Shown here one piece after another: positions 25,834-37,985 of a stretch of DNA of 64,000 nucleotides; within the stretch, counting starts at the first letter, position 1, and every line of letters starts with the position of its first letter. Source of the stretch: Tomocerus qinae (Eukaryota; Arthropoda; Collembola; Entomobryomorpha; Tomoceridae). The translations under genes were made by a program, and so were the position numbers. A model generated the notes under the pieces. The model was not told where the DNA came from and did not search any database. It saw only the letters and a program-made list of their open reading frames with translations. The stretch is taken from positions 26,090,201 through 26,154,200 of the forward strand of contig CM034548.1 in the NCBI GenBank assembly GCA_020055645.1, given 5' to 3'.

Positions 25834-28800
25834 TTAATCCTCACGAGTATCCAGTCGCATTGGTGGCATTTGCTGGTCACCCATTGCCCCGTAGGAATAC
25901 GGCGGAGTGTTCCAGGCATTCAGATCGGCTGTTCCTTGTGTAGTGTAGCCTTGTCCACCTCCCTAAAGTCAATTATTTATTAGAAATATGTTATCCCCTA
26001 TTGAGTAATACGTAGAACCATTAAAACATGCTCCGCATTATAAGTGCAATAAAATGCAACAAGTTTCTTTGGGATTTGAGCTTCGACTTCTGAATTTATA
26101 TTTGCTTTCTGACACTTTTAATGTGTAATTACAGATCGGTGAGACGTTTTAGTCATTTCATTTGGGTTTACATCCTCTTTTCATCATTTTCTGCAAAAAT
26201 ATTGTGCCTGTGTTGCTACTTGACCTCATTTGGTTATAATGTGATGTGTTGTTTTGTTGTGCGATGCGAGGGAAGAAAGGGAATTAATTACTTTTCTAGT
26301 CTCGTACACCCCTAACTAATTGTAATGTTGTTAATTTTCCACGACTCGGCCACGTTGTACATATGGAGAATATGAATCAGTGAATCCATTACTATTAAGT
26401 GTAGTCACAACCATGTAATGCAGATTCTTATTACTATTTACCCGTATATTAGGTGTCTGTTGCAATAATCATAGGTACCTAATAGTTATCTAGATCTTAC
26501 CAAGTACTATAGTATGCATAGGAACCGCAGAATGTAAGTAGTAGACGGACACAATTATATTACCTTTAAGTAGATTACATTATAACAGCGATTCTCAAGA
26601 TAAGATTATCGCGGTTCCCGTCGTTTAACAATTGTTAACGTTTTGACACAACTCTCATGACTAAATTCTTCCTGGCATTTATCACGTTTAATCGCAAATT
26701 TCAATCCAATTTTCTTACACAATAGGAAAACATGAATTCTAATCAGCCATTATATTTTGTGGAGTTTGTTGAATTGCGAATTAAAATACTCCCTACTTAC
26801 ATAAGTAATTAACTTATTTGGAAATGCACGTTTTATTCTATCCTTTGAGGAAATCACGTGCGTGCAGACTACGGAGTGCTAAATTAGATTTCTATAATAT
26901 GACAAACCTCGTTTAGAGCTGTAGTTTCTTGGGAAATGGCATGTTTCTCAATGGGATCATCGTAGTACTCTGGTGGCGGTTCTGCCCATGGTTGCAACTC
27001 CCCAGAAGCAAACAGGCCATAGAAAATGACACCAGAGAAATGTATCATTGCCGCCAGAATAAAGACTCTTTCCCATTCTTCTTTTGTCTGGAGTACAAAA
27101 CAGTCGTGCTAAAATATAGTTTAAAGGTGAATGGGAATTTTGAGCATTAGAATTGATTACCTCGTGTGGTGTTATCTGCTCAACGACGAGAGGACACAAA
27201 AATCCAGAAAGTGTACCGACACCATTGGAAATCCCCATGAGGATTCCAGCATAGCGTGGGGCGATATCCAAATGGTTGACATTGAATCCTGTACATTGAA
27301 TGAGTTATGTAGATAATTAAGATCTGTAAATTTTATATACAACGGCTGTCTGTCAACGTGCAATGAATAAAATCAGAAATTAAGCGTATTCATCTCAGGT
27401 CCTGTGAAAAGTAGTTGTACCTACATACAATTACTGCCTTGTATACAATGTTCATTGACAGATATAACTATGTAATCATACTTTGGAATAATATATTATT
27501 ATTATCTCCTTCGCTCGAGGAAAGTAAACGCCTCGCTACACTAGTTTATTTTTTAGACAAATAGACAAACCAGAAATAGCAAAGCCAGACAATCCAACAG
27601 CCAAGGTGAGGGAAATGATGGCGAAACTTTTGTTATCCTTTGCAGCAGCCACCAGCAACAAGAAAACTGCCTCCAACCCGAACCCACCGCAATTGAAAAT
27701 CTTTCGCACTTGAGTCGTTGTCAGAATATTGTTTCGACGAAGATGATCTGCAAGCATTCCTCCGATCGGCACAACGATCGTCATGAACAAATGTGGTAAT
27801 GCAGCCAGTGTTCCAGTCTGTACCAAAAATAAACTCGTTTATCTCCCTGATCTACGCCTTGCCAGTCTCGCAAGAAAGATAGGTGTCTAAATATATTTAC
27901 ATAAATTATTTCTAAGTTTTTATTTCAATCTTACGACAGCCACACTGAATTTGAATATCTCTTTGAAGTAAGTAGGCTCAGATATAATCAGCAGATAGAA
28001 CGTCCACGAACGACAGAAATTCGCCACAACGATAGCATAGACGGGCATTGAGTGGAAGATCTCTTTCCATGGAGTTGTCTTTAGATTTGGTGGGATAGAT
28101 GACACAGGTCCGATGGATTTCTCAATGTAAAGCAATTCTTGTGCTGATATAGTTGGATGCTTTGAAGGCTTCTCGAATACAAGCCAGAGCCAGAAAAAGT
28201 ACCACACAATACCCAAAACTCCTATATGGATTCACAGAATACTAATTAGCTCAGCGTAAATCATCACTCTATAGTATAATCGTGTTGTTCGAGTTGCGCA
28301 GTGAAAAATTCCGTAGGTATGGTTGTTTATATTATCGTGTGTTAATTTGTCGCTATGATAACCCAATCTTAAACGTTACCTAAATGTGGCAAATCCCAAC
28401 AAGTCCGTATATTTCATAACAAAGCAGTTCATGCGTTCTGTATGCAAATATTTCCAGCTTTCGGTACGCTTAAGGTTCCTATTATTTCATGTGCAGGAAA
28501 ATTTAAAATTTGGCCATTTACATTGTTGAAATTATGATACAAGACAATACACTTGTCAAGTAACTCCTCCCTGTCCGGAGATACGGACAGTTTTCTAAAA
28601 CAAAAGTCCCTATACCTATCAATGTAAAATATCTGCCTCCGACGCGGACCCACCAAATGAGCAACTATGAAAAGTTCAATTAGAAAAAGCTTTGCATCTG
28701 AAATACTTTCGTCTCATCGTATAATATTGCCCCGGAATACACACTAGCTTTATTTATAACAGGGCCTAGGTCCTGTGACCGGCTAGTAATAAATAATTAT

Positions 28801-31800
28801 CTCCATCTATATATAGAATAATGAATAACATCATTTGCATCCTAATTGAAATTAAGAATCCGTCCACCAATGAAATCAATACTGTTGTTTGTTTCTGGCT
28901 TCTGGTTACATAATTCTGTGTATTTCATAACATGTTATTAAATTAGATTACATAGCTTATATACAAAAGCTGTATACCGTAGAAGTAGAAAGGAGCCGAC
29001 CAGCCGATACCATCAACGAGCCATCCAGAAACGGGCATTGCAACAACAGCTCCACCGTAAGACCCACAAAAGGCCAAAGTAGCTAAACGTGAACGCTCCA
29101 ATGGTGGAGCCCACCATCGCCAAATTCCATGGCATGCTGGATATGTCACTCCCTGTGTGTTGGATATTATTTATTTTAGATAGAAGAAATACATCCTAGT
29201 AGATGAGACAGTAAAGCATATAAATAACCTCAACGAGCCCTTGCAGAATTCGCACGACCATCAAGCAGCCGTATCCAACACGAGCTGATGCTGGAACCAG
29301 TAAGTTGAGACCGGCAGATATAGCTATAGCTGTTCCAAAGATTCTGCGAATAGAGAAATGCTATTGATTGTTGTGTTTAGCCAGTTAAATCTTCTTTAGA
29401 AGGACATGAATAAGAATGAGTAAAATACGCCATGGTAAAGTGGCTTTATGTCCAAGTTGTGTGTTCATTACAAAAATTTATTATCAGGTCCTTACATGTT
29501 GGCTCGATATTTTGCAGCCATAAATCCTCCTGGTATTTGGGTGAAGAAGTACCCAACAAAATACGAAGAATCAACGATCCCAATCGTCTTCTTGTCCCAG
29601 TCGAACTCCGCTTTCTGATATATACCAGGTCATAGATAATGATCAAGCCAAGCTATCCCATTTCGCAATTACCAGCTAAAATGAAAGACTGGTCAAATTA
29701 GCTTACCCCTGTTTTATTGTTGATCTCTTTCATTTTAACAATGGCCACGCCAATATTACATCTTATCCCGAAGGAAATGAGAAACCCTATACTGGCCAGT
29801 AATGCGACGGTAAATCGTTTGCTGATATCACAACAGGGAATTTCGGGCCGGACATACTTGTCAATGTGTCGAAGGGGTGGACGCTCGATCTGTGGAGAAT
29901 CAAGTGACTGCCAATCTTCGTCTGCTGTCGATTGTCTATAAACATTTACAGTCGTATTTTATCATTGGACAGGGATGCTATTAAATTAGTTGTTGGTATA
30001 AAAATCTAGTCATCAAATGATGTTTGGGGATACTAAGGAATATTTATTGGGGCATCATGGTATTTATGTAGTAATTTAACAGTGTTTATAATGTACTGGT
30101 GTATAATCGTCAATGAAACTGGCATTATTAGGGTTTATATGTTTTGAGTGTCCGAAGAAGGTTTAACTACTTCATAAAAGTTTTATTGAATTTATAAGTT
30201 TTATAAAGGTAGATTGGATTTAATAGGGATTTCTTGCGCTGAAACAATAAACTGACACTTAAGTTTGAAAAGTGCAAAATAGTAGTAGGAAAGGTTATGT
30301 CTCAGGGAAGGATCTAATAGCTATACCTACATCTTTTAGTACTTATCTCCTCGTAAACAGATTGGGAAATTGAGTTTGTCGGTTAATAGAAAAGTTTTAC
30401 CTTCCTCCCAAAGTTTTGTCGCCTTTTTCTGTAATTCCAAATTCCTCATATTGGACTTTTCTGTAAGTTGAAAGGAGATGATTTAATTGGCACAACGGAA
30501 CCAATAAATTGGTAATTCATGAACCATTTATTATTTTTATTATTAGATTATGTTCTTAAGTATGAAAGTTTTAATTTATCTTTGAAGCATGAGGAAGCAG
30601 CTGTTATATGTACGTGTACTGTGTATATAGTTATAAGGATTTATGTGTTTCTTTGCATGAAATGTGTGTAGTATTCTCTATTGCAGACATATATCATCAT
30701 GCCATAACGATTGTCCGTGTCCGTCGGTAAAAACTACAAACAAGCAAGACAAAACAGGTGTGCCCTTTGAAAATTATTACATACATAAGTACATTAGTGA
30801 GAATCTTTATTGAATTAATCCAAGAAAGTTGCCATCCATTTGCCAGGGATAAGTATCAACATAAATAAAACAAGCGCCCATACTAATATGTTATCTGTAT
30901 ATGCTCAGGTAAGTAAAAGTAGAGTATCTACCTATCTACCAAAAACACTAAATGCCCTATTTGAAGACCACTACGGTATGTTGGCTAAACGAAGAAACTC
31001 AAAAGAGTCGAATTAACAGTACATGTTATCACAGTATACATGTACAACTCTTATAGTAATGATACAGAAACAAAAAAGAATAAAGTTGCCGTAAAGAAAA
31101 GTTAACAAGTACACAAACAACCGGCACGGCTTTTTAGCAGTCTTATTAACGACACGCTAATCAGTAGTACGTACATTAACTTAAGTATGTAATACAACGA
31201 AAAACTAACTAATGCAATCAACTTTAAAAAGTTCACCTCCCTTATGCTAAAAAGCTTTGTATTGCTTTTCCTTGGTCTCTCGCATGATATCCTCTCATGG
31301 CCTGGCAAATAATTATTAGATGCTTCTAACTTATTATACTAATATTTAAACTTATCCTAATGCAATTAATATCGTACAACGTACACAAAAGGTAACCGTC
31401 AAACACTAAAAACCCAATACGTAGTTTATATCTATACTATTTATGCGAAAACATAAATATATTCCACGGACATGTATATAATGTACCTACCTACCTGTAT
31501 TATTTGTCTACAGTGTAACTTTTTAGAACTCTGTGATGATGAGATCCTTATATGTAAGCTTGACTGAATAGTATTATATAGTTTGTAACTTATTGTATTG
31601 TTAGGCTGCTTGAGAATTGTAATACTACTTACAGCTAGTTCCAATGTCGAAGCAGTTAGCGTGATGTTTCTTATCTAATCTAATAATTAACATCGTACCC
31701 AGTAACTCTAAACTTGTTCGTTCGCGACAAGAATTCACGAAAAGGCTTAACTGAGAGATTTTACTCGTTATACGAGCATTTGGTTACAATGAAACATATT

Positions 31801-32389
31801 ATAGAATTGCTACGTGCTCTCCGAGTGTGAGAGAGACTTCAAATTCTAGCAAGACAAGACTTACAAAATACAACCGTCACGCTACAGAATTTTCTTTCTA
31901 GTCTCTCTATGTACATTACATTGCTATCTAATTCAAATATCACTGCTAACAAAATGCAATTATTAAGATTTTAATACTTGCTACTTGTATTTTCTTAAAC
32001 TTAAATACTTACTAGTACTTGTGTGTGTACGGGCGTGTTGCTTTCTGTTGATAAGGGAATTAAAGTTATTTCACGTAATAAGTGTTTTAACATTTCTGTT
32101 GCGTACTGATGAGTAGCTACATGTGTAAGATGTAATTGTAAATTGGTAAGTACCTATTTAATACTCGTCTTCGGATGTTGATTTTAACCATAAAAAATGA
32201 ACGTAGCATGTTACAGTATCTTATGGTCTGGTAGATGTAATAATAAATCTATCCCATTGCGACTGCATAGTAGCTACATTTTTTAATTTCGTATGCCGAC
32301 TCTGTGAAATTCAATGACTTTTTAACTTACGTGGCCAAGAATCCGGATGTTTTCGCTTTGATGACATTGGTCAGATTGCTCCCGACCAT
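25834..32389 (-). CDS. VGlut: Vesicular glutamate transporter (SLC17 family), complete
   Basis: This transporter loads glutamate into synaptic vesicles using the proton and electrical gradient. Eleven exons on the - strand: 32389-32331, 30460-30401, 29935-29707, 29614-29496, 29343-29229, 29152-28978, 28221-27935, 27817-27571, 27288-27161, 27087-26908 and 25962-25834. All junctions are GT-AG and every phase joins, giving 575 residues, within the family range. Residues 58-75 (RPPLRHID...CC) precede TM1. TM1 has [11 protein letters not shown] with Arg98. QIPGGF is at 142-147, [20 protein letters not shown] at 186-205 and PPLERSRL at 210-217. Then follow [30 protein letters not shown] and [20 protein letters not shown]. 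The tail has [20 protein letters not shown] and a Gly-rich last exon. Counterparts of rat VGLUT2 Arg88, Arg184, Glu191 and His199 are Arg98, Arg187, Glu194 and His202, all present. The position of His128 is Asp131. Confidence 0.96.
30401..30460 (-). CDS. VGlut: Second coding exon of VGlut (60 bases)
   Basis: The exon is bounded by CTTACAG and GTAAAAC on the - strand. It encodes [19 protein letters not shown] with split codons at both ends, part of the cytosolic N-terminal tail. The acidic EEFG stretch is of the kind seen at this place in invertebrate VGLUTs. It is too short to stand out as an open frame alone; phase agreement with both neighbours is the main evidence. Confidence 0.8.
30461..32330 (-). 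other. Intron 1 of VGlut (1.87 kb)
   Basis: This is the longest intron of the gene, between the ATG exon and the second exon. It is AT-rich and I see no gene or clear repeat in it. Confidence 0.75.
32331..32389 (-). CDS. VGlut: First coding exon of VGlut (59 bases)
   Basis: An ATG at 32389 opens [19 protein letters not shown] plus two bases (AC), followed by the consensus donor GTAAGT. The two leftover bases complete a Thr codon with the first base of the exon at 30460, so the frame continues as TKVQYEEFG. The upstream sequence has no other in-frame ATG nearby. The match in phase and the short basic N-terminus typical of vesicular glutamate transporters support this start, although an upstream 5' exon cannot be excluded. 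Confidence 0.8.
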
Positions 32390-35300
32390 CTTTCTCCTAT
32401 TGTTAAATAAAAAAGCATTAATAGCAATATGTAGGACTAAAGCATTTAATAATGTTATTACCACGTTTGCTATTTACAACGTTAAAGTGCATTTATAATG
32501 ATGTATGTATACTTTTTTAAAGTCATTATTGGTCATTGTCTGTAATGCTTTCCTGCTTGCTTTTTAGTATCTTAGTTTAATCTATTATGCATATTGTATG
32601 TAATGCATGAAACTCCATGCAAATCAATTAGCCAAAAGAATATCTTTTTATGCAAAAACTACCTTTAATTGAATTTATACATCCTGCTAGTTGGCTACAC
32701 GTACATATTAATAGCAGTAGTAAGTGTTAGGTAGGAGTGTGTGTGGGTTCAGTGCAGTAGTAAAGTATGCAGACACTAATAAATAATCAAATACCTTACT
32801 GGACAATTTTCTGCAAACATAAATTATTGATACTATAGAAAGGAAGGGAAAATTCATGCATAAGTGGGAGGGCGTTCAGTAGCACAAGACAAGTGTGTGA
32901 AACAGCAATAAAATTTCCTCAATTATTCTTTATAGTAGTATATTCCAGTTGTATAACAAGGAATTAGTATGCATCCGTGTAGGATATGAAAAGTTTTAAG
33001 TAGATAAGTGAGCGTATATATATAACAAGTACTTCATTCCACCTCATTACTACTATACTCCATTCCTTTCCAAACAAATCGAGCGTGAAATAAAAAAAGT
33101 TCATTCCTATCTTTTAGTCTAACGAGAACTTTTGAATTTTGGAAATACTACGTCCCTGGCCTACAGCATTAAGGATAATTACAGAATCAAATAAAAGTAC
33201 GAGCTTATTATTAGTACTTACCATTGTAAAGTAAGTAATGGAATGTACAAGTGGAAACGTACTTTATCAACTTGAATAACCTGAATGATATGCACGTAGC
33301 AAATTGCCTCTCATACTTAATAGTATTTCACTTTGTACTCTATCCACTTAGAACAGAGTCACTTAGCAGTTTTAAAACTTTTCATATTCTATGGAAACAT
33401 CGCTGTGAAGATCGAAATAACTAGCAATTTACTAGAACTAGTTGCCCCTAGTATACAAGGCAATTTAATGATTTTGGTAATAATACATTCGTGTCAATAG
33501 TAAACAATCCATCATCAACATGAGATAAGTATTTCATGAATTTATAATTATGTGTGCATACTTATTTAACTTATTATTAAGGGTGGAATAAAAAACCTAA
33601 TCATTTAAATAATTAATATACTAACTTAACGTTATAATATTGTGTGTAATAGCTACGCTGACATAGGTACATGTAATAGTCCATTATAACAATACTGGAT
33701 GAAAGGATGTATGTATTAGCATGTCTTGCAGGCATTGCATACCAACATATAATTCCTCATGCACAGGGTTAGCAGAATTACGGCTTTCCCCATCGGATAA
33801 AGTTAGGTGTACAAAATTGAACACTAAAATATAACTTTATTACTATTTTATAACATCGGCACATTTAAATCCGCTGTAATTCAATGAAAAGTGAATCTTT
33901 TGTGATTTTGAGAATTATTTCTAGAAAAAGCTAGACATTTATTTTAATTACAAAAAACGTAAAACTTAAGTGCAAGGGAGACTGTTTACCATTTCTTCCC
34001 AAAGAATAATTGGGGAATTAAAATTGCTGTAGTCAAGTATTTAAAACGACACTTGGCAAAGTCTCAGGGTTGTACAAAGTCTCAGATTGAGTTCTAGGGA
34101 AGGGGAATAGGTATTAGCTCACCCTGGACATGGAATCAAGATTTGTATATTGAGAACGAGTACTGAGGAGTGTTATGTGTGTGTGCAAGTCCGAGACGGA
34201 TGCTATATGTGTATGCAGGAATTCTGTATATGCCAAATGGTTTCTTTGGACTGTGTCGATAATTTTTATTCGTCGCTTGAGCTTATTATTTTTATTACAC
34301 TAGTTACTGCGGACGGACAGAAGCAAACAAGATAAAGTAATGTATGCATTGAGTATGACTATGCGTATCAGTTGTACATATCATTTGGGCATAATAAATC
34401 GTTGACTGTGTGTAAGTAGTTAGATAACGCAGATGAGTGAGTAGAATGACTGCTACTGGACAGGATTCCCTAATGTTTTATTAGTGCTAAAAGCTAGAAA
34501 TAGGTTTAGGCCAAAGGTAAGTGAATGAGTTAAAAAGTCGGAGTGGGAGTGGTAGGTGAATGATAGATAAGAAACTAGAAACATTAGAAACAATAAGATG
34601 ATGACTCTTCCCTCTCCTATGAAATCAAGGTGGTCTTCTTTGCTCCACTGCCGTTTGGAAATTATATATGAATTAACTGCTCTAAATGTGCGCAAACAAC
34701 ACTTTCTCGTTTTATTTTATCGTATACTTATTGTTCAACTCCAAGTAAATTCATTTAATATTGACCGCACTCGTTCCAGTAACTTGTATACCTACGTCTT
34801 TGATAAGTACTTAGTATTTGTACTTAATACGGAACAGTGCTACGTGCTTTTGACTTGTCCATTATATCCGTCCGTCTCCTCTCTCTCACTACTAATGTCC
34901 GTTCTATGTATTAGTTAAAAGTTGATTTATATAAAAAGGTTTCCACGTAGAGGAAATAAATAGTCGCAGTCAGCCACTTACGACCAATAGTTACATACGT
35001 AGTATCACTGCTAATGAATTACCATAAGGATTTATTTATACAAACCTGATAGCATTTCAAGATATGCTCTCTCAAATGAGCTCACTGTCAATATTTATGG
35101 CCAACCACACACGTATTAAATTTTTAATCCAACACATTATCTATAATACTCAGACTATTTAATTCTATTTAATGCACACCTTCTAATGTTATCTGAGAAT
35201 ATATCTACTTTATATGTACTTCTTTTAATTAGTGATTACACTGTGTGAGGTGCATTGCCTGTGAATAAGTGGCTTAGCACTTAGGTTACTAGTAAGTAGT

Positions 35301-35589
35301 CCCCACTTGTAAGGCTAGTATTTGTACTACTACTATAATATACTACCTACTATTATACTTTATTAATATGCATAGCCATATGTACAGATGGTACTCATTT
35401 AAATGTTCTCTCAGTAGTTCCATTACCAAATGCAATTAAATGGGTAATGCAATCTGCTAAAAAGTGCTAAAAACAAGCACTACAGATCAGAGATTTTAAT
35501 GCATGCATATTGACTTACTTGAGATAAGAGTTGGCTTTTCAGATCCGAAATGAAAATTGAGTTTTGTGCTGGTTACTCGTCCCTTGTGT

Positions 35590-36530
35590 TTTCTATCTGT
35601 GTCCGATTGTGTGTGTATGTATTGTATAATCAACTGAATCAACAGACAGACAAGGAAGGTACGTATAGGAACAATGGAAAGAGGGAGAGCTTACAGTATG
35701 AATGATGCAAGCTGAATTTACACCTTTAGCACTTTGGCTAATGGAATTAAACTGGTGGAAGTGAGTGACTTTCACCAACTCTTGAAATAAAATGGAGAAA
35801 TTAGCAGTAAAGAAAGTGGACCAATGGGAATTGTATTTAATTGTTCCAAATTCACTGTTTATTACCAACTGAGTAAACGCTATTTTTGCAAAATGAGAAA
35901 TTGAGACTGGGATTCGGATGCTTCGGAAAGGGCGAGGAAAGAGAGCAGTGGAGGAGCATGCAGCGATGAGTTTTTTCAAAGAAATGGTCTCCTCCTTAGC
36001 ACCGTTTTGAGCTGAGGTAATGAGGATGAGACTTGTTTTCCGTTCCCAGTGTGATGATTTGTCTGATTTGCAAAACGAGAGAGATTTGTCCAGTTATTTT
36101 AAAAGATAAAACGAAATAAAACAGATGATTGAGGGAGCACAACTCTTATCTTGGAGAAGATGGGCCGACCTAATATGGAAGATTTGCGAAAGCTATCGAT
36201 TGGTTTCGTTCCGCTCCGTAACTCGGATTTCTTGTGCTTGAATCTGTGTCGTGCCTTTGGACAAACCAAACTCTCTTCCAACTGGGGATTCGGAATTCCT
36301 GCTTTAGCCTGGGCAAACTAGACCGTTTCACATACACAGCTCCCTTGCTGCATTACTTTCTCATCATCTTTCACCACATTTCTCCGAGCTTTCATCCCAA
36401 TGCTCATCGCATGCGCCTCCAAATCATCAGATCGATTCCTACTATTCCCGTTCTTGTCTCTTTCTCTCTTTCCACCTACACACACTTTTTCCTCCATCTG
36501 CTCCTCGCCCTAACTCTCTATTGTACCTCC
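35590..36530. other. Purine-rich block followed by pyrimidine-rich block
   Basis: From about 35590 to 36190 the + strand is rich in G and A. From about 36290 to 36535 it switches to strongly C- and T-rich. No protein similarity is seen in either. Similar purine-biased blocks occur at about 34430-34590, 40730-40800, 41500-41700 and 53000-53780. Confidence 0.5.
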
Positions 36531-37844
36531 TAAATAAACACCTAAACTACGCTGTTTATTAAACAAGACAAAACCCACGGATTTCACTGCGACAATCAGT
36601 TACAATACAGATACTACAGCAAAAGGAACATCGCTCTGTCCTATTTTGCCATTTACTTTCGCTAATCATCCTTTTACAAAGAAATACATAGGAAATCCTC
36701 ATTTCTCCTATACAATATCATCCTTGACTGCTTCCTAAATGAAAAACAATCACAGAAACATTCTATACATAGAATAGAATTGAAACGATGACATTTGAGA
36801 CATTTTCTAATTGGCATAATAATTGGAAAGAATCTTTTCTAGTGGAACAAATCATGTCCGGTATTTAATTAACAGGTGCAAAATGAGCACTAAAACGTGG
36901 AATGGTGGAATAGGTGGACATTGTCCCTTCCTGTCCGCCAATTGGTTACGCTTCTGCTGTATTCTAGTACAATTTTACATTACCTACTACCGTCAATCCT
37001 TTCCCCTAAAGAGTATTTAGGGAGAGTTTTTTTCTTTTCATTCCTCTTCTTTTCTATCATTCCCAGGAGAATCTTTTATTCTTATCTTAATGTTCTATAA
37101 CAAGCTTTTTGTTATTCGTTTGGAAGTAGATTATAGACTCGCTGACGAGTAGCAAGAGATGTTGTAAATAAATTGCACTGACTTAAGTACACAAATGCAC
37201 AATACCTACATTATTTATTTGTGTACGTCAGAGCTAAGCTTACTTCTTTTCTCCGAAGCCCAAGTACTCAGATAAATGCTACCTGCTTTTTCTCTCTTGA
37301 AATAGCAATCATTGTAAGTAAATAAAGTACTTCTGTTTGAGAGTAATAATAGTAAATGATGAATCATCGCCAGTACCACGCAGTACTATAGTATCATTTT
37401 CATTGCAGTAAATATTGTATCAAACCCACACTCAATGACGTCAAAGAGATATAGAAATATCCACAACGCAAACAGTGCCCTCATTATTATCTTTGATAAT
37501 TATAGTCTCTTTGTAACTTATATGGAGTACCATTACTTAGAGTATTGACAAAAGCAAGTTGTTCCTTCAAATTTTCATACAGAAAAGACATGCTACTATA
37601 TATTGATACAAATGGTAGCACTATTGTCATTTTTATTTGAAACTTTATTACTTTCGTCTGTAAAATAAATAATTTTATGAATAAATTGAGAACTTTATAA
37701 AAATATTGATGACAAAACTGACATTTACACAGAATTAAAATTGCGTGCGATCTGTAATCAAGAAAAAGCTATCATTTGCAGCACATTAATGGTCAAGATA
37801 ATTTTGCTGACGTTAAATGTCTTATAATGATTTAAATTGACAAA

Positions 37845-37985
37845 ATGAAATTAAATTGCTTTCATTTCTTGAAGATCAAAGATCCAAAACTAATAGATAT
37901 TTTAAAGGAAAAATATCAGCAATATTCAAGTGCAATTAAAAATCTAAATCAGAAAATTGAGTACACCATCCAAAATAAATTTTGA
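37845..37985 (+). other. Short coding-like open frame, unassigned
   Basis: An ATG frame of 46 codons with a protein-like mix of charged and hydrophobic residues (including LKEKYQQYSSAIKNL, which could form a helix), ending in TGA. A different + strand frame just upstream (37700-37830) and the opposite strand at 38185-38415 also look coding-like. I recognise none of these. They may be fragments of an old gene or retroelement, or chance. Confidence 0.15.

Noticed and set aside
32304..32498. 64-codon + strand frame over the VGlut start
   Set aside because: It overlaps the first VGlut coding exon in antisense, and the - strand reading has correct splice phase.
35593..35979. 128-codon open frame on the - strand
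   Set aside because: It lies in the purine-rich block, which opens the complementary frame; no protein similarity seen.
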